NCBI GenBank assembly: GCA_032718475.1
Contig: JAUCBJ010004373.1
Location: 1-41,428 of the forward strand
DNA from: Nemertoderma westbladi
Lineage: Eukaryota; Xenacoelomorpha; Nemertodermatida; Nemertodermatidae
Direction: 5' to 3'
DNA length: 41,428 bases
Part shown: positions 33,682 through 41,428 of the stretch, piece after piece
Numbering within the stretch: position 1 is the stretch's first letter
How the letters are laid out: each line of letters starts with the position of its first letter
The notes under the pieces: model-generated
Told to the model about the DNA's origin: nothing
The model's input: only the letters and a program-made list of their open reading frames with translations
Database searches by the model: none
Made by a program: the position numbers and the translations under genes

Positions 33682-33898
33682 TTTCATCTTTCTCATTTGA
33701 TTTGATCAGACTCGTCATTCTTCATGTCGGATAGCCACTTCCTCTAGTTAATTAACACTTTCAATAATTTATATAGTATGTCTATAATTTGCCCATTCTA
33801 GATTTTATTTTTCTATAATATACAGAAATGTTATGAAACTTTTTAATTAAATACCGGTATACAAATTGTACGTAATCGATAGTAATTAATTTTTGACC

Positions 33899-34771
33899 AT
33901 GGCTTCGTCTTCATGCAGTTACCTTCTACTGGACACACGAGAGAAAGCGACTGAAATCATTGACAGTGTTATCAATAAAGTAAATCAATTTTCTTTAGAT
34001 TTCGAAGGAGTTCGATTAAACAGGAATGGAGAACTTTGTTTAATCCAGATAAGTCCTGCTGATAGCAATGTATGTTACTTATTTGATATTGTGGCATTGG
34101 GTTCTTGGGTGTTTGATAATGGCCTAAAGACTGTTCTAGAGAACAAAGATATTGACAAAATCATGTTTGATTGCAGAAACGATGCTGATGCGTTGAAGCA
34201 CATATATGGAGTCACTTTGTCCGGGATTTTAGATCTTCAGGTGTTAGAATATATGAGGTTAAAATCCACCACTAAGAAAGGAATACCGCGTGTCAGTTCT
34301 TTGGGTTGGATCTTGGCAAATGCACAAAGGAATCTTTCCCTCCGCATACCGACGAATGAGGCTTTAAAGCGCAAAGTATCTGAGATGATGAATGCTGATC
34401 GTTCGGTATGGATTCGTCGTCCATTGAGTGATGACCTTCTAGAATACGCAGCCAGTGACGTCATGTTCCTACAGCCTCTCTATAAACGCATGTTGTTACT
34501 AATTGATCAGAGGGATACTGTGGAGCTTTTACGAATCGCCTCAACGCGCTACGCGGCACGCCGAGCTGATGTGGACGGTGTCGACGCTTTCTACATAAAA
34601 AATGCGGTATTTCCGCTTGATATAATACCAAGTTCTGTGGCACAAATATTTCCCGATTCAGGCTCTGTATGCTGCGGTTGTAAGTGGCGATTTACTGATG
34701 AAAAAATGACAACATACAACGGTTTAAAACTGTGTCTCAGATGCAAGGATGTGCATCGTTGGATGGACTGA
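33899..34771 (+). CDS. DEDDy 3'-5' exonuclease (RNase D/EXD1-like) with C-terminal zinc motif
   Basis: Single uninterrupted frame of 290 residues. The start chosen is the ATG at 33899, in the strong context ACCATGG; the two codons before it begin with TTG and are not a credible start. The 3'-5' exonuclease fold occupies about residues 6-205. Exo I is LDFEGV (D34, E36), exo II is MFDCRNDADALKHIYGV (D97 as the likely metal ligand), and exo III is LLEYAASDV (Y183, D187, spacing Y-x3-D as in the DEDDy class). The C-terminus has CCGC at 258-261 and CLRC at 279-282, a probable C4 zinc site. The family removes nucleotides from RNA or DNA 3' ends; EXD1-type members act in RNA-linked complexes. The substrate here is unknown. 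All metal ligands are intact, so it looks functional. No intron; it lies downstream of the 61-bp array. Confidence 0.9.
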   Translation: MASSSCSYLLLDTREKATEIIDSVINKVNQFSLDFEGVRLNRNGELCLIQISPADSNVCYLFDIVALGSWVFDNGLKTVLENKDIDKIMFDCRNDADALKHIYGVTLSGILDLQVLEYMRLKSTTKKGIPRVSSLGWILANAQRNLSLRIPTNEALKRKVSEMMNADRSVWIRRPLSDDLLEYAASDVMFLQPLYKRMLLLIDQRDTVELLRIASTRYAARRADVDGVDAFYIKNAVFPLDIIPSSVAQIFPDSGSVCCGCKWRFTDEKMTTYNGLKLCLRCKDVHRWMD

Positions 34772-34930
34772 GACTGAGATGTGAAAATTTTGTTAGTAAA
34801 ATTACCAGAGACAGTACAATTATAATTGTTTATCTAATTCGGTCTGTTTTAATCTAATTAGAAATTAGTGATGGAGTTTTTTGACGCTTGAAATAGTTTT
34901 TATTAAATATTACGTAATTCTTATGTTTTG
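34772..34930 (+). promoter_or_regulatory. 3' UTR with candidate ATTAAA polyadenylation signal
   Basis: AT-rich sequence after the exonuclease stop. ATTAAA at 34912-34917, about 140 bp past the stop, is the nearest plausible signal. No experimental support. Confidence 0.35.
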
Positions 34931-35540
34931 ATAGAAACTGTTTTTTTTTCATCTTCAAATTTCAATTTCCATATTATTGATTTAATAGTTGTTATATTAA
35001 ACTTGTTGCAAAGTACCAACCTATTGTTGTATGCCAATGATATTTCCTGGTAAATCCTGCTGTTTGATTCAGGCTCACAGCAGGATCCAGACATTGCTTA
35101 AAAATTACATGGAACTATACAGGCAGAGCACCGTCCGGAACTATACAGGCAGAGCAACCGTCCCTGACATGTTTTCCAGGTTGGTTGTGGTTCCGGTACC
35201 GTTTATTGAGGAATCAGTCAGTGCAGTTGTCATATTCTGGGGAACTTTAAGAACAATCGTGGATATGGAATCAACTTTCAACAGCAACCCTCTGTGACAT
35301 ATGGCAGTACCACGAACTGCAATCTGACCTTCTACATGGAAGAACTGACCTACCAGCACAAGAACAGTGGAGTAACTTAAAGGGTGGGGTACTCCCTCAG
35401 ATATTTAGATATTTTTGTTATACAGCTGTATTGTTGGTCAATACCATTATTATGTCGTATTCAGAGCCCCGAAGATGAGAATTATACAATTTATAGTCTC
35501 CTCCAGCGGCGAGCGGCCGACGGAATACTAACAACTAGTC
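34931..35540. other. Intergenic, no clear gene
   Basis: Contains a short direct duplication (AACTATACAGGCAGAGCA near 35113 and 35141). The open frames here have no recognisable domain. It could include decayed upstream sequence of the Penelope-like remnant. Confidence 0.4.
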
Positions 35541-36216
35541 CCTTTATTGAAGTAGAAGCTTGAAAATCCAATAATAAATGCACACGCGTGGTACCGCAAG
35601 CCTACAGATACTGGGCTCGTTCTCAATGCCCCTGAGTCTTACAAAGTTCGTGGTATATTCCATCGCATCTTTAATGCCAGTAAGGGTGGGGATGGTTCCC
35701 AACTCTATACCGTAATTGGGGATGCTAAGAATATTCTCAGCAATAACCAATATACTGATACGGTGATAGAGCATGAGCTAGCCATAGTTCAAGCCGCTAG
35801 GAGGCGTGCTGGCAGTGGTTCTGGGGGCGAGGCACCAACAGCTGTCCCCACCGAGGTCATTGACGCGGTCGACCAGGCAGCTGCTGAGGATTCCAAGCCT
35901 ATTATCTGTAAGTTCGAGTACCGAGGTCGGGCAACTGATGTTCGAAAGTTACGTGGTCTTATACCCAGGTCTTGCACACGGCCAGTTCGGTTTGTTTTTA
36001 CAACATCTAAACTGCGCCAGTCACTCCCATCTCTCAAACACCCCGTCCCGGAAATCCTTGCGTCTAACGTCGTTTACTCTTTCTCTTGTCCCTCTTGTAA
36101 GGGGGAATATGTTGGACACAACCATCCAACACTTGTTTGAGCGCGTTAGACTAGCACAATTTAACAAACAGTGCCTCGATTGCCACGCAATAGGGATATT
36201 ATATTTGTCTTTATAA
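35541..36216 (+). pseudogene. Penelope-like element remnant: RT C-terminus to start of GIY-YIG domain
   Basis: Frame 35556-36140 reads AHAWYRKPTDTGLVLNAPES and onward. The YRKPTDTG motif is characteristic of the region just after the reverse-transcriptase palm in Penelope-like elements. The frame then runs through a linker (RPVRFVFTTSKLRQS) to SNVVYSFSCPSCKGEYVG, the beginning of the GIY-YIG endonuclease. Immediately upstream (35541-35580) PFIEVEA, then a stop, then KSNN sits in a different frame, resembling the PFLDV segment that normally precedes YRKPT. After YVG the homology (IQHLFERVR) continues in another frame up to 36216. There are thus at least two frameshifts or stops, and the core palm is missing. 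5'-truncated, dead copy. Confidence 0.7.
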
Positions 36217-36506
36217 TTTATTAAATGAATTTGCTATTACTATGAATTAAATTAATTTAAACAATAATTGTTAATTCAATCTCACCAATGACAATAACAA
36301 AACAAAATATAATAAATGTTATACTGTATAGTGTACAGTATACGTCATTGTTCATAAAATAGCACTTTAGGAGGGAAATAACAAAACGAGAGCCGTAAAA
36401 GCTTTTAAGTGGTATAGTAATCATGAACAATGGCGAATCTAATTTTATTTACTTGTGTGGAATTATTTGTAGTTATGCACTCAAACTTTCTAGAACAACC
36501 TAAAAA
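36217..36506. other. Intergenic, AT-rich
   Basis: No recognisable feature. Confidence 0.5.
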
Positions 36507-36960
36507 TGACGCGGTGACGGCATTAGTATAGTATCTATCCCCAAGTTAAAAAAAATTTATTAAAATTATTAGTAATTATCGGTTTATATCATGAGGTTTT
36601 TTGTTCTAGAACAAATATTTTACCCTCTGACAGTAAGATGGTAGCCAGTAAAGTTGGTTTTGTGTTAGCTAGTACTTTATATTAGCTAGTGAAAAAATTA
36701 AAAATGTAATTTAATCCTCAAATATATTTGTCAATAAGAATAAGAAATAAATAAGCATTACAGTAAGAAAAAAATTTAAATTAAAATAAATTGAAATTTA
36801 TTTTATTTATGTAACCATAGCAACAAAAACATATAATTCTAGAATAAAATCGATAATACAAAGCCAAACAATATGTAAAATATCTTTTAATCTAAAAAGA
36901 AAAAAAGAATAAAAAATTTGGGCATAGATACTACAGGTATACTAATGCCGCGCGGTGACA
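36507..36960. mobile_element. MITE-like element with about 45-bp imperfect inverted ends
   Basis: Left TGACGCGGTGACGGCATTAG plus TATAGTATCTATCCCCAAGTT matches the reverse complement of right AATTTGGGCATAGATACTAC plus AGGTATACTAATGCCGCGCGGTGACA. No coding content; the interior is extremely AT-rich. It ends only ~35 bp before the next element. Confidence 0.65.
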
Positions 36961-36994
36961 TACTAGAGAGTACTGGAAATACATAGTAAATGTA

Positions 36995-37396
36995 AAGGCC
37001 CGTTTCCGCGCAGCTTTTTTTGAGCTTTTTTTTTAGTTAAAACAATTTCTAGAAATTAATTGCTTCAAGATAAATCTGAGACTTTTGAATGCTAAAATCT
37101 AAAATATAGAATAAAGCTCCAAAAAAAGCTTGAAAAAAAGCTAAAAAAAAGTTTGAAAACAAGCTCAGAAAATAGCTAGAAAAAAAGCTCAAAAAAAAGC
37201 TGGACGAATATCATAATTATCTAATTCTAGAACATTCATATTACATCTTAATTTTAACTGAACGTTAGAAAAGACAAATCAAGCTTGGAAAAAAAGGTTG
37301 AAAAACAGCTCAAAAAAAGCTAGAAAAAAAGCTAGAGAAACAGCTCAAAAAAGCTCAGAATACTTCACATAAAAAAGCAGTGTGGAAACGGGCCTT
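36995..37396. mobile_element. MITE with AAGGCCCGTTTCC ends and AGCTT/A-tract interior
   Basis: Left AAGGCCCGTTTCCGCGCAGC plus TTTTTT is the near reverse complement of right AAAAAAGCAGTGTGGAAACG plus GGCCTT. The interior holds many AGCT-plus-A-tract modules (such as GCTAGAAAAAAAGCTC) spaced about 14 bp on both sides (37090-37200 and 37280-37350), arranged as inverted counterparts to AGCTTTTTTTTGAGC at 37013-37034. The superfamily is uncertain; ends of the GGCCCGTTT type recall PIF/Harbinger or hAT. Confidence 0.7.
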
Positions 37397-38684
37397 ATGG
37401 CGGATGGACAAACTGAGAAATAATGTCGCACTGCGGCGATATAAAGTTAGAAAATATGTCGCCCTGGTGATTTGGTAGTGAGAAATTAATTCCATATATA
37501 TAAGTAAAATACTGTAATATTAATAATTTAAATATAATTGTTAACAAACTGTATAGTCTACCTGCCAACTCCCGAAAATTAAGTTTAGATGGCATTTTTT
37601 GTTAATGGTTGGCATCCACCTGATTTTTGTACTTCAAGACATGGCGAATCCAGCTAGGCCGGATGCCACCTCTGCATTTTTGATTTAATGCCTTTTTTTG
37701 GAATTCAAAGTTTTTTGCTCAAAAATGTGTTTTTTCAATTTTAGGATACAAGTTCATGGTGAATGTTAGTGAATCTCGTCTCATAACCAGTGTAGAAATT
37801 GAAAGTTATTCAAAATGCATCAATGTTGTCCTGAAACTGTTATAAACACTTTGGTAAAGAAGAAAATTTCCGAAATTCCCTTGCAGTCCGCCAACCCGGC
37901 CCTAGTAACCGCCTTAGCAACAGATTTATGAAATTTAAATTATCAATTTCTTTGTCTCACCTTTCCTTTTCCTGAGAAAATCAACAAACAGTTTTAAAAA
38001 TCAAAAAACCCATCACACAACTTATATGACATCTTGGGAACACATCAAGGGCAATATAAAATCAAATAGCGTCAATGTCGCAAACACAGGCCCATTATTT
38101 GGACCAGAGTAATTTACACAAGTATCAAAATATTAAGTTTAAGTGGAGTGTTCGTGTACCTTTACTCAACTATTTGCTTCTATATTTGTAATTATTTAAA
38201 ATTATCTCTACAGCTCAGTAGCATGGTGATACTTCCCGTCATATTGTACACATTCGGGTGACATTTACAGTCCACGTTACCATAGCAACAGACCAAATAA
38301 GACAATTTAACAAGAATTAAATTTACAGTATAACTATAATGCAGTATTCTCTAGGCCTACCTTACCAGAGTTTGAGAGATTAAATGTAACACACGTCGCA
38401 TAGCTATAACCTTCGACTGTTAGTCAACATCCTATCGTGACTTGGGGGAAAATTGTTTAATATAAATATGAATTTTAAAGTATCTCATGCGTTCATTGAG
38501 GAGACCTACAGTGAATAGTTAACTCACTCTAAATTCTGTTACGATATTAGTTTTGCAACAGGCAGGTACATCACACTATGCACCGTCGAGACAGGGGTTG
38601 AGCGGGGGAGGGGGCACAAATCCCCTTTCTGTTTTTATTTTGTTTTTATTTCAATTATTTTTTCTCAATGTTAAATTATCAATT
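37397..38684. other. Intergenic, no recognisable features
   Basis: AT-rich with no convincing open frame, RNA gene or repeat. Confidence 0.5.
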
Positions 38685-38832
38685 TAGGGAAAGGACCAGT
38701 TTACAATGGCACGTTATTCCAACCAAAACAATAAACTTAATAGAACAGATTGAAGTTTAATTTTTGAGAGTAATCGGGTGTTATTTGCATCGATTTTCCC
38801 CTGGAGAGGGATCAATTATGATTGCGTTGAAA
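38685..38832 (+). repeat. Dispersed repeat, copy 4
   Basis: Begins TAGGGAAAGGACCAGTTTAC and includes CACGTTATTCCAACCAAAAC, GTTATTTGCATCGATTTTCC and ATTGCGTTGAAAG. Full-length counterpart of copy 2, in the same orientation. Confidence 0.7.
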
Positions 38833-39090
38833 GACCCCCCCTCTCTGGCACCATAAATATCGACCTACCTAACAGTAATGTTTCTTTCACTTTGAGATTG
38901 ATTTTCACTATCACTTGCATCTGCCTATTATTATTATGACTTGATGGAAATGGATGGTGACGAACATATTCCTACTATTAAAAGGAAAACTTGCCCGAAT
39001 GAGGTTTGTGAAGAGACATGCATAGTATATGGAGCAAAGAAAGATGAGCCATTGCTTCAGTTGTCGGAAAGTTAAAATTAAAGGTGTCAG

Positions 39091-39120
39091 CACTACTACT
39101 ACTATTACTACTATTACTAT
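39091..39120. repeat. Trinucleotide microsatellite (ACT/ATT)
   Basis: ACTACTACTACTATTACTAC plus TATTACTAT at the presumed 3' terminus of the minus-strand LINE. Confidence 0.75.
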
Positions 39121-39127
39121 TGGCATG

Positions 39128-39502
39128 CTACATTGCAGCTGCATTATATACATTACATAAATATTTAGAATGCTGTGCAGGCTTATCGACAAAATTGCGT
39201 TGCCACAACTCTCTGGCACCCATGACAATTGCTATATCATCCGCATCTTCAAGGCCAGTGTCCTTTAAGATGCGTCTCAAGAAAGTCATGGGTTGTCCAC
39301 CATGCTTATTCACTTCATGAGGTAGCCAAAGTACAAGATAATGCACTGGCTGTTCCTCACAGTGAAAGCAATGTCCTGCAAGGCTGAGGCGGTTCCGTTC
39401 AAGTGGCAAGCTAGAGGAGACTGATGAAACAGCTCCAATGTTGTATAGAGTCTGGTTGGAGATGTGTTCGTTGTACATAACACAATGAACCCGGCGCAGC
39501 AT
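39128..39502 (-). pseudogene. LINE C-terminal region
   Basis: Reads MLRRVHCVMYNEHISNQTLY and later LSLAGHCFHCEEQPVHYLVL, GGQPMTFLRRILKDTGLED and ARELWQRNF. This layout (MLRRV...WxxHxxNxxLY, LxxAGHC, GRPxxTxxxxLxxDTGL, RxLW) is the C-terminal region common to many animal LINE reverse transcriptases. It is offset from the upstream RT frame by a frameshift near 39490. Confidence 0.7.
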
Positions 39503-39998
39503 TCTTGTGAATGTGCCATCCAGAGATTTGGTATCCTCTGCAGTTAGAGCCCAGCCTGGACTCCCATGGAACTACTGCTGCCAGAAATAATCGAACCTTG
39601 AGGTACCGTTTTATTATGTGGGACTTACAAACCCTGGATAGTCTATTCAATGCAGCCCATGCCTCCCCCTTACGTATCCGAAGGTCCTCACCTGAGTTTC
39701 TGATCCATGATCCCAAGTAGCAGAAGTCATCCACGTGCTCAAGCAAGCCATTCCTGGAGCTTATTCCCTTACGATCAGACATTTCTTGAGGGCTGTCTAG
39801 GTTCACTGTCATAATTTTTGTCTTCTTGGAATTTACAAAAAGACAAACACTAGAAGCAACCTCGTCCAATGAGCAGAGAAGCCTTTGGGCTACCTCTAGT
39901 GATTCTGACAGTATCCCTATATCATCAGTAAAGTCTATATCAGTTAGGTACTTTGCTGGATTTCCTCCACTTATTGTGCCAGTAGGGGGTACCATCAT
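39411..39998 (-). pseudogene. LINE reverse transcriptase, catalytic FTDD and thumb
   Basis: YLTDIDFTDDIGILSESLEV is the RT catalytic motif C (FADD-type, both Asp kept). It is followed by VNSKKTKIM, the HVDDFCYLGSWI motif and the RKGEAWAALNRL helix of the thumb. The frame then diverges (GYQISGWHIHKN), indicating a frameshift after about 39550. Stops between 39999 and 40067 separate it from the upstream palm fragment, where CVLRMSLD is still readable. Confidence 0.75.
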
Positions 39999-40067
39999 CC
40001 CATTTTAATAATTTTAATTTTTATGGTCTAAGGACATGCGTAGAACACAATCAACCACAATTAAGAA

Positions 40068-40352
40068 TTAGAATGGTGCAAGTGTGTAACCCTGAAGGAT
40101 TCCGCATAAGAGTTCGAATGGATCTGTGTCACCATCAGCAGTAGACGCAAATGTGGTGGAACCATCAAACAGTGATCGGAAAGCTGCAATAATTTCCCCA
40201 GGAAACCAATGTGCTACAAGTATGCTAAACATCCGTGGTCGGGAGACTGAGTCGAAGGCCTTAAAGAAGTCAACAAAGATAATAGCCAGATGTATGTCTT
40301 TCTTTGTTGATAACTCTTTGATTATCCTTCTAAGTGCCAGAATAGACTTCAT
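40068..40352 (-). pseudogene. LINE reverse transcriptase, palm motifs A and B
   Basis: FVDFFKAFDSVSRPRMF is RT motif A (the first catalytic Asp is present). GILQGYTLAPF is motif B, where the usual QGD is QGY. About 94 codons, continuing toward motif C after in-frame stops. Confidence 0.75.
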
Positions 40353-40372
40353 GTCCCACGGCCTTTATGGAA

Positions 40373-40827
40373 CCCATTTTGATTCTCACAGGATTCCTGA
40401 TGCGGTTTAATAGAATTATGTTGTATAGCTTTGCAGCAATCGAGATTAACGAGTTTCCACGAAAAGCTTTATAGGTTGTTAGGTTGCCCTTTTTTGGTGC
40501 ATGTACCAACTTATATATTTTCATTTCTTGAGGGACTATCTTTGTCCTATACATACTCAGAATAATGGGGTGACTGAGCTCTAAGCACTCATCAATTTCA
40601 TAGACCTCAGGGGCAAGCCATCTACTCCAATGGCACGATTGGTCTTCAAGCCCCTTACAGTACTGCAGTCTTAATTTCAGCAAATGAGATGTGGATATCT
40701 GTGAGCACAGAATCAGATACACGATGTACCTCAAAGTTATCAGGCAATACCCTGTTATGTTTGGAAGCTTCTCAAAGTAGGCCTTCCAACATCCAACCAT
40801 TATTGAGGAGTTCAGGAGATTCAGCAT
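40373..40827 (-). pseudogene. LINE reverse transcriptase, fingers region
   Basis: MLNLLNSSIMVGCWKAYFEK and, further on, PQEMKIYKLVHAPKKGNLTTYKAFRGNSLISIAAKLYNIILLNRI. This matches the usual order of a YFExL segment, PxxxK, PKKGN, YRxISL and K...ILxxRI of LINE RT fingers. The middle stretch (about 40590-40760) is out of frame with that pattern, so the copy is broken. Confidence 0.65.
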
Positions 40828-41047
40828 TAACCTTCGTGGTTGGTTGGCTTTTCCTCCCAGTGAGCAGGTTTACTGATTGCTATGCCTGAGCTGATTGCCT
40901 GCTATCATCAGGGTTAATGGCATCAACCTCGGCCCTACTTATCGATAAGCTCCTTTAGCATCCTTGTCTGTCTTCGTGTGCCCTAGTCGGCGGGACTCAT
41001 TCTGCACCATTTGAGGTCATTTCGGCAATTCCGAATTATGTGATCAG

Positions 41048-41068
41048 TGGGGGGGGGGGGGGGGGGGG
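41048..41068. repeat. Poly-G tract (about 20 G)
   Basis: Homopolymer interrupting the LINE linker region. Likely a later expansion; the length is uncertain. Confidence 0.85.
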
Positions 41069-41428
41069 CTATTTCCTGTTTCGAGGATATACAGGATCTG
41101 TTTCAGCAGCTGCTAAATTAACTTCTTCTGTGAAGGCAGTATAGCCCACGCAGTGATTTGCCGCCTCAGAGGCGAGAACCTCATACCTGTTGTTCAACTG
41201 TAGTGTGAAGCTGGATCTCACAACTGGGCTGTTGCAACAAAGAGGACCAGTCATTCCTTGGCAATTCTGCTAGCGTGGAGACTAAGTCTTACCTTGGCCA
41301 CAATAATAGGTAATACTGTAGCTGGATAAGGGTCGAAGTGCAAATATACTTCAGTCTTGTTGTACAGAATAGAGCTCCTGTATTTCCCACGAAACAGAAT
41401 ATGGTATATCTGGGACGTGTGACCACTT
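41069..41428 (-). pseudogene. LINE endonuclease C-terminus and linker
   Basis: On the minus strand, HFDPYPATVLPIIVAKVRLS followed by LHASRIAKE resembles the end of an apurinic-type endonuclease (SDHxxV...AKxRLxL), with the SDH residues changed. Next comes FTLQLNNRYEVLASEA, resembling the FxLxLxNRFxxL segment that links endonuclease to RT in animal LINEs. Different frames and a stop separate the two. Confidence 0.5.

Larger units (their letters stand above)
39091..41428 (-). mobile_element. Decayed non-LTR retrotransposon (LINE), minus strand, open at right edge
   Basis: Coding fragments in several frames on the minus strand follow the order of a LINE polyprotein. From right to left these are the end of an endonuclease-like domain (about 41428-41268), a linker, RT fingers, RT palm and thumb, and a C-terminal region. 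The element ends at a trinucleotide run (39091-39120, ACT/ATT repeats) that could be its 3' tail, as in RTE-type elements. Stops and frameshifts show it is dead. The upstream part lies beyond the window. Confidence 0.75.

Overview
The window looks like an animal nuclear genome, probably a marine invertebrate. It has spliced genes with GT-AG introns, AT-rich non-coding DNA, non-LTR and Penelope-like retroelement remnants, hAT-type and other inverted-repeat transposons, and a large load of minisatellites (roughly 18 kb of 41 kb by eye). I cannot name the species. Nothing here is prokaryotic.

Left half (1-20,100): the 3' part of one plus-strand multi-exon gene. Five exons (5309-5490, 5957-6086, 6224-7238, 10875-11051, 19524-19615) join in phase to give 531 residues of a Ser/Pro/Lys-rich, probably disordered protein that ends in a conserved-looking PAWIALAKQK tail. 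Three of its introns are packed with tandem arrays. The upstream intron holds a 39-bp repeat split by a 1652-bp hAT-like element. The 3.6-kb intron before exon 4 is almost entirely a ~44-bp repeat made from exon 4's own splice acceptor. The 8.5-kb last intron holds a ~38-bp composite array, a 4.5-kb 19-bp array and a 37-bp array.

Middle (20,100-33,700): AT-rich intergenic DNA with a fold-back element (20727-20977), then a 2.9-kb TA-flanked inverted-repeat transposon (23618-26538). Its only recognisable coding content is a PWWP-domain (chromatin-reader) protein. After further small inverted-repeat elements comes a 5.35-kb array of a 61-bp repeat (28331-33681).

Right part (33,700-41,428): an apparently intact, single-exon gene for a DEDDy 3'-5' exonuclease with a C-terminal four-cysteine zinc motif (33899-34771). 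It is followed by a decayed Penelope-like element (35541-36216), two MITE-like elements (36507-36960 and 36995-37396), a fourth copy of a dispersed ~150-bp repeat, and a decayed minus-strand LINE running off the right edge.

The genes show no sign of a shared pathway. The two most notable features are the array of about 79 duplicated splice acceptors inside an intron and the transposon carrying a PWWP reader.
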